A stretch of DNA of 64,000 nucleotides from Sphingobacteriales bacterium (GTDB lineage: Bacteria > Bacteroidota > Bacteroidia > Chitinophagales > Chitinophagaceae). The notes below the pieces were generated by a model that saw only the letters and a program-made list of their open reading frames with translations, did no database searches and was not told the origin of the DNA. Shown here in pieces: positions 9,045 through 18,206 of this stretch. Positions within the stretch are counted from its first letter, which is position 1; the number at the start of each line of letters is the position of its first letter. The stretch covers positions 1-64,000 of the forward strand of contig JAIXSZ010000009.1 in the NCBI GenBank assembly GCA_027484425.1, read 5' to 3'. The position numbers were made by a program, and so were the translations under genes.

Positions 9045-9068
9045 GCGTATTGTATAACGGATACACAA
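9038..9068 (-). promoter_or_regulatory. Promoter of the DsbA-like gene
   Basis: On the minus strand TTG (9068-9066) is followed after 20 bases by CAACTTTG (9045-9038), one mismatch from TAnnTTTG. The two divergent -7 boxes are only one base apart and share the inverted repeat. Confidence 0.5.
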
Positions 9069-9095
9069 TTAGTCAGAAAAACAAGACTACTCAGT

Positions 9096-9389
9096 ATGGA
9101 AAATGAAAATGGTTGTCCAGCACAAGCTTTACTCAAGACACTATCTGGCAAGTTCAAACCAGAGATATTCCGCAGAGCCTTGCAAGGTCCGGTGCGGTTT
9201 AGCGAATTGCTTCGTGATATTGATGGTGCCAACAAACAATCTGTAGCCGTAGCGCTCAAAGAGCTGGAAGAACAAGGGCTATTGCACAAAGACATTATCA
9301 CCCCCAAGCCATTACATATTGAGTATACACTCACACCCAAGGGACAGTCGTTGGTGGCCATTTTTCAGCAGTTGGAGCTGCTGTCATAG
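9096..9389 (+). CDS. HxlR-family winged-helix transcriptional regulator
   Basis: This is a 97-residue regulator. The ATG at 9096 is chosen because it starts directly before the family signature (ENGCPAQALLKTLSGKFKPEI); the frame runs further up but overlaps the divergent promoter region. The rest follows the HxlR pattern: GPVRFSELLRDIDGANKQSVAVALKELEEQGLL, then a wing (YTLTPKGQSL). Cys6 is at the place where redox-sensing HxlR proteins such as YodB and HypR carry their reactive cysteine, and it is the only cysteine, so sensing by intermolecular disulphide or S-thiolation (perhaps with bacillithiol) is plausible. It is divergent from the DsbA-like gene, which is its likely target along with itself. 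Confidence 0.88.
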   Translation: MENENGCPAQALLKTLSGKFKPEIFRRALQGPVRFSELLRDIDGANKQSVAVALKELEEQGLLHKDIITPKPLHIEYTLTPKGQSLVAIFQQLELLS

Positions 9390-9818
9390 TGTTTGTTGCT
9401 GTTAGTTTTGTAATCCATCTTAGCGTGACCCAACCTCGTCAGAGCTGTGAAGTTGAATAGTAATCGTACGGCAGTCTGCTTTTATTTTTAATAAATTCCA
9501 CCTATCAAAATGTGGAAAAGATTATTTGTTTCGTCTCCATTTTGGCTCACTTTTTGCAGCTTCGATACAGCCTGTTCTGTTTACACCTCCCTTTGAACAT
9601 CTGCAATCAATACATCACTTTGTATTTTTTCTCAGCGTCACAACAATCATCAAATAGCGCAGCAAGAATGCAATCGCATGTTAGACTTTATCGCAAAAAC
9701 TACTGGGAAATGCATACAAACCGGAAAAGTGAATAGTATTGATAATCAACGACTTAACTATCAAAACCGATGAAAACACCGGCAACTAACCGGCAATTCT
9801 GGGAAATAGATAACATGT
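9390..9818. other. Intergenic stretch without a supported gene
   Basis: About 430 bases lie between the HxlR gene and the end of dinB. A 74-codon open frame at 9512-9736 has no recognisable features and unusual composition (many Cys, Leu, Ser, Asn), so it was not called. No clear terminator hairpin or RNA was seen. Confidence 0.5.
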
Positions 9819-10925
9819 CTAATCTTCAAATAACTTTATCTGCGTAGTTTCAGCGCGCACCCATTGTCGGGTCACCTCCGTAAACCCCGATACGGTAATA
9901 CCTAGCAGGCGCACCTTTACACCCTCTAGCTGGGTAGTAAGTAACAGTTGGCGGGCAGTATGTAGTAAAAGGTCGGCATCGTCGGTTAGGTCAGTAAATG
10001 ACCGCCTTCGGGTTATTTGTCTGAAGTCGTTGTATTTTATTTTCAGTGTTATGGTTCTGCCTTTTAGTCCATGTTTTTGTAGTCGGTCAGCTACCAGATT
10101 CGCAATCTTCCGTAGTTCGGTATTCATTTCTTCTACATTGGTTAGGTCGTAGGCAAATGTATCTTCCGCTCCCACCGATTTCGACTCTCTATTGGGTTGC
10201 ACAGGACGGTCATCTATACCCCGCACGATGCGGTAGTAAAATCTGCCCACCTTCCCAAAACCCTGCACCAGTTCGTCCTCTGTCAGGCGTTTCAGGTCGG
10301 CACCAGTATGCAAGCCCATGGCTTTCATTTTGTCGGCAGTCACTTTGCCCACCCCGTAGAATTTCTCCACTGCCAGTAGTTCCATAAAGGTGGTCACTTG
10401 ATCTGGGCTTATAAATGTGAGTCCATCAGGTTTATTGAGGTCAGATGCTACTTTAGCCACAAATTTGTTCACAGATACCCCTGCCGATGCCGTCAGGTTC
10501 AGTTCTTCTTTTATGGCTTGTTTTATGCTGCGGGCTATGGCTATCGCCGATCCTATGCCCTGTTTGTCCGTTGTTACATCCAGGTAGGCTTCGTCTAGCG
10601 ACAGGGGCTCTATAAGGTCTGTATGGCGCCTAAAAATCTCTCTAATCTTAGCAGATACTTCCTTGTATACTCCAAACCTTCCTGGGGCAAAAATAAGGTG
10701 TGGGCATAGCTGCACAGCTTGTTTCGATGGCATGGCTGACCTCACACCATACTTGCGGGCCTCATAGCTGGCAGCAGCTATTACTCCACCCCTGCCCTCA
10801 GGCGATCCGCCCACTACTAGCGGTTTGCCGCGGTATTCGGGATGGTCCCTTTGCTCTACCGACGCATAAAACGCATCCATGTCTACATGTATGATTTTGC
10901 GAATGGTAGTAGTGCCCTGATGCAT
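9819..10925 (-). CDS. dinB: DNA polymerase IV (Y-family translesion polymerase)
   Basis: This is a Y-family DNA polymerase of 368 residues that copies damaged templates with low fidelity. The N-terminus RKIIHVDMDAFYASVEQRD carries the first catalytic Asp (D15), and SLDEAYLDVT carries the DE pair (D111, E112). A helix-hairpin-helix thumb segment (FYGVGKVTADKMKAMGL) and the little-finger domain (SVGAEDTFAYDL) follow in the usual order. The length is typical. The start at 10925 gives a short leader of about ten residues before the conserved motif. It is transcribed alone, and no SOS-box-like site could be identified with confidence. Confidence 0.96.
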   Translation of the reverse strand: MHQGTTTIRKIIHVDMDAFYASVEQRDHPEYRGKPLVVGGSPEGRGGVIAAASYEARKYGVRSAMPSKQAVQLCPHLIFAPGRFGVYKEVSAKIREIFRRHTDLIEPLSLDEAYLDVTTDKQGIGSAIAIARSIKQAIKEELNLTASAGVSVNKFVAKVASDLNKPDGLTFISPDQVTTFMELLAVEKFYGVGKVTADKMKAMGLHTGADLKRLTEDELVQGFGKVGRFYYRIVRGIDDRPVQPNRESKSVGAEDTFAYDLTNVEEMNTELRKIANLVADRLQKHGLKGRTITLKIKYNDFRQITRRRSFTDLTDDADLLLHTARQLLLTTQLEGVKVRLLGITVSGFTEVTRQWVRAETTQIKLFED

Positions 10926-11112
10926 AACATTGCTAAATTACCAATAAGTAAAACGACAATAGCATCGCAGGCGATTTTTGTGGATATCTTTTGGAGTACA
11001 ACCATTAGGCGAGTAACATCTTCGAATAACACAAAGTAGAAAAATCAGTTGTTTTATTTCCTTGGCTGAAATAAAACTGTTATATTACCTTCAAAACAAA
11101 ATCACAAATTCT

Positions 11113-12804
11113 ATGGCAGACACTACATCAAAACCGTTTCCTTCCGACATCGAAATCTCAAGGGCTACCGTATTAAAGCCTATTAGTGCTATTGCTGCTA
11201 ACATAGGGATAGACCCTGAGGACATTATACCTTATGGCAAGTATAAAGCCAAGGTGCCACTTACTTACCTTAATGAAGAAAAGATCAAAAACAGTAATCT
11301 GATACTCATTACCGCTATCACCCCTAACAAGGCAGGTGTGGGTAAAACAGTAACTAGCGTAGCGTTATCGTTGGGGCTCAACTATATAGGCAAGAAAGCG
11401 GCTGTAGCCCTTCGCGAGCCCAGTTTGGGCCCATGTTTTGGTATGAAGGGTGGTGCTGCAGGTGGTGGTTATTCGCAGGTATTGCCTATGGAGGATATCA
11501 ACCTTCACTTTACCGGCGATTTTCATGCTATTACTTGTGCCAACAATATGATTGCTGCCCTGCTTGATAACTATCAATATCAGAATCGCAACACAGGCAA
11601 GGCGCTGGAGCGTGTAGTTTGGCGTAGGGTAGCCGATGTCAATGACCGCTCTCTGCGCAATATAGTTACTGGTCTAGGAGGTAGTGCCAATGGTATCCCA
11701 ACAGAGGCTGGTTTCGACATTACGCCAGCGTCAGAAATAATGGCGTTGTTCTGCTTGGCCACTAGTGTAGAAGACCTACAGGCGCGCATAGAGCGTATCG
11801 TGTTGGGTTACACCACAGATAAGCAACCCTTTACAGTTAAAGACTTGGGAATAGCCGAATCTATTACCGTATTGCTGCGCGATGCCATTTTACCCAATCT
11901 GGTACAAACCACCGAGAATACTACTGCATTTGTGCATGGTGGTCCGTTTGCCAATATTGCTCATGGTTGCAACTCTGTATTGGCCACACGCATGGCGCTT
12001 AGCTGTACCGATTATGTTGTAACAGAGTCGGGTTTTGGTAGTGACCTCGGTGCCGAGAAGTTTCTGGATATCAAGTGCCGTTTGTCTGGTTTGCGCCCCA
12101 AGGCTACGGTGATAGTGGCCACTACTGCAGCCCTTAAGCTGCATGGTGGTGTACATGCCACAGAGATCACCAAACCCAACATGGATGCCCTAAAAGCGGG
12201 TGTGCCTAATCTGCAACGTCATATACAAAACATGAAAGGTTTTGGGCAGAGTGTTGTTGTTTCGTTCAATCGCTTCAAGCATGATACTGATGAAGAAGTG
12301 AATTTCCTAGCAGAGTTTTGTGCATCTGAAGGGGTAGTATTTGCTATTAATAATGGTTTTGTAAAAGGTGGTGAAGGTGCAGCTGATTTGGCTCGCAAAG
12401 TAGTAGAGTTGATAGAAAATAGCCCATCTCAGGACATCAACTTTACCTATGAGCTTGAAGACTCCATACGTACTAAAATAGAGAAGATAGCTACCAAAAT
12501 ATACCGTGCCGGAGCCGTGGTGTTTGCGGGTAGTGCTGCTACTAAACTCAAGCAGTTTGAAGAGCGTGGCTGGGGCAATTTGCCAGTGTGCATTGCTAAG
12601 ACTCAGTACTCATTTACTGACGATGAGAAGAAAATATGCGCCCCTTCAGGGTTTACTATTACTATCCGCGATCTGGTTATCAATGCGGGTGCAGGCTTTA
12701 TTGTTGCTGTAGCTGGTGAAATAATGCGTATGCCTGGCTTGCCAAAAGACCCACAAGCAATGCATATAAAGCTAGTAAATGGAGAAATAGAGGGACTAAG
12801 CTAA
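11113..12804 (+). CDS. fhs: Formate-tetrahydrofolate ligase
   Basis: This enzyme makes 10-formyltetrahydrofolate from formate, ATP and THF, feeding one-carbon units into purine and Met-tRNA synthesis. The protein has 563 residues, close to the family norm. The ATG at 11113 is preferred; the frame is open 51 bases upstream from a TTG. The ATP loop is seen at residues 70-79 ([10 protein letters not shown], the family's TPAGEGKT variant). Other family blocks are [34 protein letters not shown] and [16 protein letters not shown]. It is followed by a strong bidirectional terminator. guaA lies about 10 kb away; both serve purine synthesis, but no operon link exists. Confidence 0.97.
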   Translation: MADTTSKPFPSDIEISRATVLKPISAIAANIGIDPEDIIPYGKYKAKVPLTYLNEEKIKNSNLILITAITPNKAGVGKTVTSVALSLGLNYIGKKAAVALREPSLGPCFGMKGGAAGGGYSQVLPMEDINLHFTGDFHAITCANNMIAALLDNYQYQNRNTGKALERVVWRRVADVNDRSLRNIVTGLGGSANGIPTEAGFDITPASEIMALFCLATSVEDLQARIERIVLGYTTDKQPFTVKDLGIAESITVLLRDAILPNLVQTTENTTAFVHGGPFANIAHGCNSVLATRMALSCTDYVVTESGFGSDLGAEKFLDIKCRLSGLRPKATVIVATTAALKLHGGVHATEITKPNMDALKAGVPNLQRHIQNMKGFGQSVVVSFNRFKHDTDEEVNFLAEFCASEGVVFAINNGFVKGGEGAADLARKVVELIENSPSQDINFTYELEDSIRTKIEKIATKIYRAGAVVFAGSAATKLKQFEERGWGNLPVCIAKTQYSFTDDEKKICAPSGFTITIRDLVINAGAGFIVAVAGEIMRMPGLPKDPQAMHIKLVNGEIEGLS

Positions 12805-12829
12805 AAGAAACTAAGTGCAACATCCACAT

Positions 12830-12870
12830 AAAAGCTACAGGGTTCCTTTATCGGGAACCCTGTAGCTTTT
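12830..12870. terminator. Bidirectional intrinsic terminator between fhs and the AlgX-like gene
   Basis: A perfect 17-bp stem (12830-12846 with 12854-12870) surrounds a 7-base loop. A-tract and T-tract at the two ends make it work in both directions, closing the convergent genes at 11113 and 12898. Confidence 0.9.
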
Positions 12871-12897
12871 ATTAGTTGTTCAATATTATGTTTGTCG

Positions 12898-13920
12898 TTA
12901 TTTTCTGTAGGTATTTCTGAAGTATTTTTCTTCCTCAGCCGATGGGTAATAGGGTTGCTTAGAGCGCGCAAGGTGGTTGCGATTAGTGAAGAAAAGATCT
13001 GTGATGTCGGTGCCATTTGTTTGCACTATTACTACATCAGGCTCGCTGTATTTGGCTTTTTCTTTCCACAATGATAAGAAGTCGTCTGTGCAACCAGATA
13101 TCATGCCTGAGTTCATTATCACCATTTCTGGGTGACGTTTGGCAAGTAATGTGGTTGCAATAAAATCATTGTCCAAAAATGGAGAATATATTTGAGACCC
13201 GCCCATAAACAATATATGTTGTTTGGTTTTAGGGAATTTTACATCCTCATTCATCCTCAATCCTTGCGCATTGGCTACTACACGGTAAGGTAGGTTTTTG
13301 CCTCCATCCAATATTTCGTCTGACCCTGGTGCGAGGTCGCCAAATGTTTCAGTTCGCTGAGCGTCTGGATAAGTAGTTGTGGTTTTATGAGTTGAATATT
13401 TTGTTATAATAGGCTCTAGCTGATCTGCTAGAAAAATTGCTCCCTTTTTAGACCAATGACCATCTTTGGGTGCTTGTGTTATCACATCTGGGTTTTGTGC
13501 TGCGATAGCTGGGCTTAGATCATAATGTTCTATGCCTAGTTCTGTACAAGTACTCTTTATAAATGGATGACCGTATCGGGTACGGTTAGTAATGCCCGGG
13601 CCTACTTCTGGTGTAATGATAACCACAATGAATTTTGCTCCAGTACTTTCAACTTCTTTTTTAAATTCAGACAATTGGGCTTTGTAGCGTTTCTTCATTT
13701 CACCGTATATCGCGCTATTCTGCCCCCCATTTTCCAGCATTTTTTCGTCTGGTATTTCTCGGTAGTCATTGTTCAGGTCTTCTACGGCTCTGAATGCTTT
13801 TTTGCTTTCAGCCAATGCTTTTTCTGTAGCTGTGGCGGCTTGTTGTTGCTCTATATTATTTCCGCAACTTAATGTAAGTAAGGTGGCAAAGGGCAATGTT
13901 AATAGGAGTATTTTTTTCAT
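12898..13920 (-). CDS. AlgX/AlgJ-like SGNH-hydrolase lipoprotein
   Basis: This is a 340-residue exported protein with a probable lipid-modified Cys19 (LTLSC). A region rich in Ala, Gln, Glu and Lys follows, then an SGNH-type fold. The catalytic residues appear in the order seen in AlgX/AlgJ: a D-x-HW motif (D153, H155 in KDGHWSKKG) comes before the Ser motif (MGGSQ, S242), and TNGTD at 301-305 supplies the Asn block. AlgX/AlgJ proteins transfer acetyl groups to exopolysaccharide together with an MBOAT membrane protein, and the gene immediately upstream (34 bases) encodes one. The likely role is O-acylation of a surface or secreted glycan in the periplasm; the substrate is unknown. No polysaccharide synthase or glycosyltransferase lies nearby. 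Confidence 0.8.
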   Translation of the reverse strand: MKKILLLTLPFATLLTLSCGNNIEQQQAATATEKALAESKKAFRAVEDLNNDYREIPDEKMLENGGQNSAIYGEMKKRYKAQLSEFKKEVESTGAKFIVVIITPEVGPGITNRTRYGHPFIKSTCTELGIEHYDLSPAIAAQNPDVITQAPKDGHWSKKGAIFLADQLEPIITKYSTHKTTTTYPDAQRTETFGDLAPGSDEILDGGKNLPYRVVANAQGLRMNEDVKFPKTKQHILFMGGSQIYSPFLDNDFIATTLLAKRHPEMVIMNSGMISGCTDDFLSLWKEKAKYSEPDVVIVQTNGTDITDLFFTNRNHLARSKQPYYPSAEEEKYFRNTYRK

Positions 13921-13954
13921 TCTGAGTTTGTTGATGGGTAAAAAATGGTTTTTC

Positions 13955-15373
13955 TTAAAATTTAAAATAGTAGTATTCGGAGGTATTTTGTCGTTTGTGG
14001 AGCCAATATATCAAAAATATTACTGCAATATATCCTAATATTCTTAAGGCTGGGTACTTAGTGCTAATTTGTAAGACGTATTCTTTCTCTCTTTGTACCC
14101 ACTCAACAGCCAGCATTGGTAAACATATGGCTACATTGGTTACCACTAGCTTCAGCGGCACAGCCAAAATGCTGGCTGAGAAAATCTTAGTGATCAATCC
14201 TTTTACAACAGTCATATCTGGAGCTCTGAAGAAGATACGTGTAAGCGTTATAAGGTTAAATGTTAGTAGTAGTTGTAAAAACTCCTTGCCAGAAGGCAGT
14301 AGTTTTCCTTTTGCCACTACATCTTTGTAACGAGTAAGTTTGTCTGTAAGTATGTAAGGTAGAAAGTAAATGCCATTTAACAGTCCCCAGCATACAAAAG
14401 TCATATTGGCGCCATGCCATAGGCCGCTGAAGCTGAATATGAAAAGCATAACTATCACATATTGCAATTTTGAGCCCCTGTTGCCGCCCATAGGCAGGTA
14501 TAGGTAGTCAAGCATCCATTTGCGTAGTGATGTGTGCCATCTGCGCCAGAATTCGCCAGGATTACGGCTAAAGAAGGGCATTTTGAAGTTTTGAGTTAGT
14601 TCAATCCCCAATAGCCTTGCTACTCCACGAGCAATATCTGAGTAGGCAGAAAAGTCGGCATAGAGGTAAAGATTAAATAAAGTAACACCCAAAAACAATG
14701 TACTACCATTTAGATCCTCGTGAGATGCATAACAATAGTTCACTACCTTTTCTACATTGGCAGCAATAACCATTTTTTTGAAAAGACCCCATAAGATCTC
14801 TGCTACTGACTGTTCAATCTGTGCCCAAGTAGGAACATTTGTTTTGCTAAATTGAGGTAATACAGCAACTGATGAAGCAATAGGTCCACAAAGTAAATGT
14901 GGGAAGAAACTAACATAAGTAGCGTAAGTTATTGCATTTTGCTGAGCAGGTAGCCGTTTGCGGTACACATCGGTAATATAGCCTATAGAAGAGAAGGTGT
15001 AGTAGCTGATGCCCAACGGTACTATTATTCCTATTGCACTTGCCTGCCATTGTTCTAGTCCTGTAATGTTGCCTAGTATTAGGGTGCTGTACTTTAGATA
15101 GGTGAGCCCGAAACCCAATAGACATATTCCTACTATAAGTATAGCTTTTCGTTTAGTTTGCTGCGTTTGCTGGTCAATGAGTATAGCCGAAACATAACCT
15201 ACCCCTATCATGCAGGCAAGATAAATTGGGAATGTATAATGGAGATTATTGTAAAAATAATAGCTACCTGCCAGTAATACCAAGTTCTGAACATTACGCC
15301 AAGGCTTTACCAACCAATATATAGCTAGTGTTATCGCAAAAAATATTGCAAATTCCTTGGTGTTAAATAGCAT
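13955..15373 (-). CDS. MBOAT-family membrane O-acyltransferase (AlgI-like)
   Basis: This polytopic membrane protein of 472 residues moves acyl groups across the inner membrane to extracytoplasmic acceptors. Family blocks visible are FFPHLLCGPI (about 156-165), LYLYADFSAYSDIARG (235-250), the FWRRWHTSLRKWMLDYLYLPMGG block with H280, and FSGLWHGANMTF with the invariant catalytic H320. Length and order match AlgI/DltB-type proteins. It is the first gene of a two-gene unit with the AlgX-like SGNH protein. The ATG at 15373 begins the usual MLFNTKEFAIFF opening. The acyl donor and acceptor cannot be read from sequence. Confidence 0.93.
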   Translation of the reverse strand: MLFNTKEFAIFFAITLAIYWLVKPWRNVQNLVLLAGSYYFYNNLHYTFPIYLACMIGVGYVSAILIDQQTQQTKRKAILIVGICLLGFGLTYLKYSTLILGNITGLEQWQASAIGIIVPLGISYYTFSSIGYITDVYRKRLPAQQNAITYATYVSFFPHLLCGPIASSVAVLPQFSKTNVPTWAQIEQSVAEILWGLFKKMVIAANVEKVVNYCYASHEDLNGSTLFLGVTLFNLYLYADFSAYSDIARGVARLLGIELTQNFKMPFFSRNPGEFWRRWHTSLRKWMLDYLYLPMGGNRGSKLQYVIVMLFIFSFSGLWHGANMTFVCWGLLNGIYFLPYILTDKLTRYKDVVAKGKLLPSGKEFLQLLLTFNLITLTRIFFRAPDMTVVKGLITKIFSASILAVPLKLVVTNVAICLPMLAVEWVQREKEYVLQISTKYPALRILGYIAVIFLIYWLHKRQNTSEYYYFKF

Positions 15374-15458
15374 AGCGGGCGTGAAAGTAATGCTATTTTA
15401 ACAAAAAAATGTTAATGTATGATTAATGAAAGTTAGGTAATTTAAAAAGATAATAAAC

Positions 15459-15998
15459 CTATAGTGTCTTGAATGAGTTGAAAAAATTACTCATTTCATT
15501 ATTGGTAGAGTAGTTTTTCTTAGCTATTACAACCAAGTCATATAGTTTTCCGTTAGCAATACAAATCTTTACAGAGACTAGTGTATTCCCTTTTGGTGCA
15601 TCGTAAAAAAAAGCTCTTCCGGGATAACCATTTAATTCAATTGCTTGAGACTCAATTACATCAACTTCAGAGAAATCATTTTTCCTCATGTCTATTGCTT
15701 TGTCTAAAGTGGCGTTTAGCTGCATACTATCTGCGATTGCTGATGCGGGACAATTGATATAGCTAACTTCAAATAGCTTGAATTTGTCAATGGCTACACT
15801 AGATGGTTTCCAACTAACAAAGTGTCGTTCTTGCTTACCAAAAACTGTTATTTCAGTTTTTTTAGTTTTATCTACAGGAGAAAACATACCCACAGAAAAA
15901 CCACCTTCTGGTACATTGTGAGTAGTCCATTTATTATTCTTTTCGCCACACGAAACGATAATGAACGATAAGCAAATTATGGAAATAATGGTACGCAT
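15459..15998 (-). CDS. Hypothetical lipoprotein
   Basis: This 179-residue protein was not recognised. The start at 15998 is chosen because it begins a signal peptide (MRTIISIICLSFIIVSCGEK) with a likely lipid-modified Cys17; the frame is open 51 bases further upstream. The mature part is soluble, with a segment WTTHNVPEGGFSVGMFSP typical of small Bacteroidetes exported proteins, and ends in a helix (NEMSNFFNSFKTL). It could be a stress- or envelope-related lipoprotein, but no function is supported. It lies 85 bases upstream of the MBOAT gene on the same strand, so co-transcription is possible. Confidence 0.7.
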   Translation of the reverse strand: MRTIISIICLSFIIVSCGEKNNKWTTHNVPEGGFSVGMFSPVDKTKKTEITVFGKQERHFVSWKPSSVAIDKFKLFEVSYINCPASAIADSMQLNATLDKAIDMRKNDFSEVDVIESQAIELNGYPGRAFFYDAPKGNTLVSVKICIANGKLYDLVVIAKKNYSTNNEMSNFFNSFKTL

Positions 15999-16137
15999 AA
16001 CTGTAAAGGTTGCCTTAAAGGGCTTTGATAACAAATAATGAAAATGCAAGCACAGCAGTAGTTCTCTTTGAGAACTATAATATCTAGCTAGCCAAATTTA
16101 TCTTGGCTAACTAGATATGAACAAGTGCATATTGTTG

Positions 16138-16416
16138 TTATTTTTGTTTTGGAGTTGTTTTGTTTTCTTTAAATCTCCTGTCTGGTGTACCATCTTTTTT
16201 GGTAGGGCCAGCCGGAGCTGCTTCTTCTTTTTTATTTTCTTTATATCTCTTGTCTGGGGTGCCGTCTTTTTTAAGCTTCCCTGCAGGTGCTGGAGTAGCA
16301 GTTTGTTCAGGAGTTTTGTTGACCTTTTTCTGAGATACTTTGGATTTAGAATCTTGAGCTATGACCATGTTTCCAAGCATGAAAATAGAGAAAACTAACA
16401 GAATAATTTTTTTCAT
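16138..16416 (-). CDS. Small secreted Lys-rich protein with two KKDGTPDxRxKENK repeats
   Basis: This is a 92-residue protein with a clear signal peptide (MKKIILLVFSIFMLGNMVIAQ). The mature part is about 71 residues, very rich in Lys, Pro, Ala and Thr, and without hydrophobic segments. It contains two copies of a 14-residue motif, KKDGTPDKRYKENK and KKDGTPDRRFKENK, separated by a short Ala/Pro/Glu linker. The same motif occurs in other small exported Bacteroidetes proteins, without known function. A basic, disordered periplasmic or surface peptide is the most that can be said. It is likely transcribed from the AT-rich region upstream. Confidence 0.75.
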   Translation of the reverse strand: MKKIILLVFSIFMLGNMVIAQDSKSKVSQKKVNKTPEQTATPAPAGKLKKDGTPDKRYKENKKEEAAPAGPTKKDGTPDRRFKENKTTPKQK

Positions 16417-16861
16417 AGATTATGTATTTGTTGGCTAAGGTACAAAATACAAAGTAGTTTGGTAGTGATATTTTGTAACTGAGGTGTTAATGAATCATGT
16501 TTATTAATTACTATGATATCTAATTGTGTCTGCGTAAGTAATTGTTATTCAATTGTATTCTTGTTTTTCATAAAAGTGCTAGGTAGATTATATAGATTTA
16601 AATTGATACTACTGACAAGTAAATTAATTGTTTTGCCTTCTGACATCAATTGTTAGCTATTGTATTACTTTTGCAAGTATTTTATCATAGTATATTATAT
16701 GGGTATTTGCTCGATATTTTGTATTTGTGGAATTTCATGTAAATATCCGTTGCAGTCAATGTTTAGCATTTCAAGATAGGCATGACAATATTTTCAATGG
16801 AAGTTAAACAACTAAAAGAATATTCAATTCCTATCAATATTTATTGCTTCAACAAACAAAC
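16417..16861. other. AT-rich intergenic region between divergent genes
   Basis: About 445 bases separate the small secreted protein and the MATE gene, and must hold both promoters. A TACTTTTG -7-like box lies at 16666-16673 on the plus strand, about 190 bases before the MATE start, without a well-spaced TTG. No hairpin, tRNA or open frame of note was seen. Confidence 0.4.
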
Positions 16862-18202
16862 ATGAACAATTTAGGCGTTACAGCCACAAACAAACAAATA
16901 ATAAAATTAGCTGCACCTATATCTCTAGCTATTCTTATACCACAGTTGAACTATTTTACCAATACCATTTTCCTGGGTATGTTAGGCGAAAAGGAGCTTG
17001 GTGTAAATGGGATAACAGGTGTTTTTTTTCTCATACTCTCCATGATAGGTTATGGTCTTTCTAGTGGTATACAGATACAAATGGCAAGGCGCGCTGGGGA
17101 AGGCGATGAAAAAGGACTGGCGCAGCTTCTGGCAAATGGGGTAATGTTGTCCGTATTGTTTTCATTGGGGTTGATGTTGTTGACTTTATGGTTTGTGCCA
17201 CTATTGTTTGGGTTCAGCCTTCAGGATCAGGGTAATTTTGAGTTGAGTGTGAAGTTTATTTACACCCGAGTATGGGGATTACCATTTTTGATGCTGACAC
17301 AGTTGTTGTATTCATTTTTTATTTCGATCAATAGATCTAGAATGCTTATTTATGGGTCTTTAGCAGCAACTCTTGTTAATATTCTGCTAGACTACGTACT
17401 CATTTTTGGTAAGGGTGGAATGCCTGCAATGGGTTTTGAAGGGGCTGCAGTTGCATCAGTGTTGGCAGAGATTTCAGGATGTTTGGTTATGTTAACAGTA
17501 TTCTTTGGTCAAAGATTACATGATAAATATCCATTGTTTAAGTTCCGTCACTTTGATATAGATCTTTCGCAACGCTCTCTGAAAGTGGCAGCACCGCTTA
17601 TTGTGCAGTTTATGTTTAGTATAGGTGGATGGTTAGTATTTTTCTTTTTCATTGAGCATTTAGGTGCACAGTCACTAGCGGCTTCGCAGGTGTTGCGCAA
17701 TATTTTTGGGATAGTAAGCGTAGGTACGTGGGCTTTAGCGACAACCTGTAATACTATGGTGAGCAATGTGATAGGGCAAGGTAGACAAGCAGACGTGATA
17801 AAAGTTATAACCAAGATAGCAAAGTTGAGCTTTGTTTATGCTAGTTTAGTATGTGTGCTCATGTTGATTTTTGCACAAGAATTTTTGTCTGTATACACTA
17901 GTGATCAAGCTCTCATTCTATTCTCCATTCCCAGTTTGAGGGTCATAATTGTTGCTACATTAGTTATGTCTTTGTCTACCGTTATTTTTAACGGTGTAGT
18001 GGGCACTGGCAACACTCTGGTAAACCTTACAATGGAGATAACGTGTGTGTCTTTGTACCTTGTGTATTGCTATTATGTAATCAATCTGAAGCACAGTGAA
18101 TTGTATTTGTGTTGGGGGTCAGAATTTGTGTACTGGACAACACTATTGGTAGGGTCTGTGCTGTACTTGAAAACAGGGAAATGGAAGGGTAAAAAAATAT
18201 AG
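16862..18202 (+). CDS. MATE-family multidrug/sodium efflux transporter
   Basis: This inner-membrane protein of 446 residues has about 12 hydrophobic segments. It belongs to the MATE family, which exports cationic drugs or metabolites using a Na+ or H+ gradient. Typical blocks are IKLAAPISLAILIPQLNYFTNTIFLGMLGE at the start, GFEGAAVASVLAEI in the first half and LAASQVLRNIFGIVSVGTWALATTCNTMVSNVIGQG in the second. The ATG at 16862 is used; a TTG 18 bases upstream is also open. The stop is four bases from the convergent ytxJ gene with no terminator between them. The substrate is not predictable. Confidence 0.92.
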   Translation: MNNLGVTATNKQIIKLAAPISLAILIPQLNYFTNTIFLGMLGEKELGVNGITGVFFLILSMIGYGLSSGIQIQMARRAGEGDEKGLAQLLANGVMLSVLFSLGLMLLTLWFVPLLFGFSLQDQGNFELSVKFIYTRVWGLPFLMLTQLLYSFFISINRSRMLIYGSLAATLVNILLDYVLIFGKGGMPAMGFEGAAVASVLAEISGCLVMLTVFFGQRLHDKYPLFKFRHFDIDLSQRSLKVAAPLIVQFMFSIGGWLVFFFFIEHLGAQSLAASQVLRNIFGIVSVGTWALATTCNTMVSNVIGQGRQADVIKVITKIAKLSFVYASLVCVLMLIFAQEFLSVYTSDQALILFSIPSLRVIIVATLVMSLSTVIFNGVVGTGNTLVNLTMEITCVSLYLVYCYYVINLKHSELYLCWGSEFVYWTTLLVGSVLYLKTGKWKGKKI

Positions 18203-18206
18203 ATAC

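Noticed and set aside
9512-9736. 74-codon open frame between the HxlR gene and dinB
   Set aside because: No homology signature, no start context and composition unlike its neighbours.
10700-11039. Open frames opposite dinB and between dinB and fhs
   Set aside because: They overlap dinB antisense or have no recognisable features; the divergent region of about 190 bases is enough for two promoters.
16117-16398. 93-codon plus-strand frame opposite the small Lys-rich secreted protein
   Set aside because: It is the antisense of a protein with a clear signal peptide and repeat; its Phe/Ser/Cys-rich composition is what the complement of Lys-rich codons gives.
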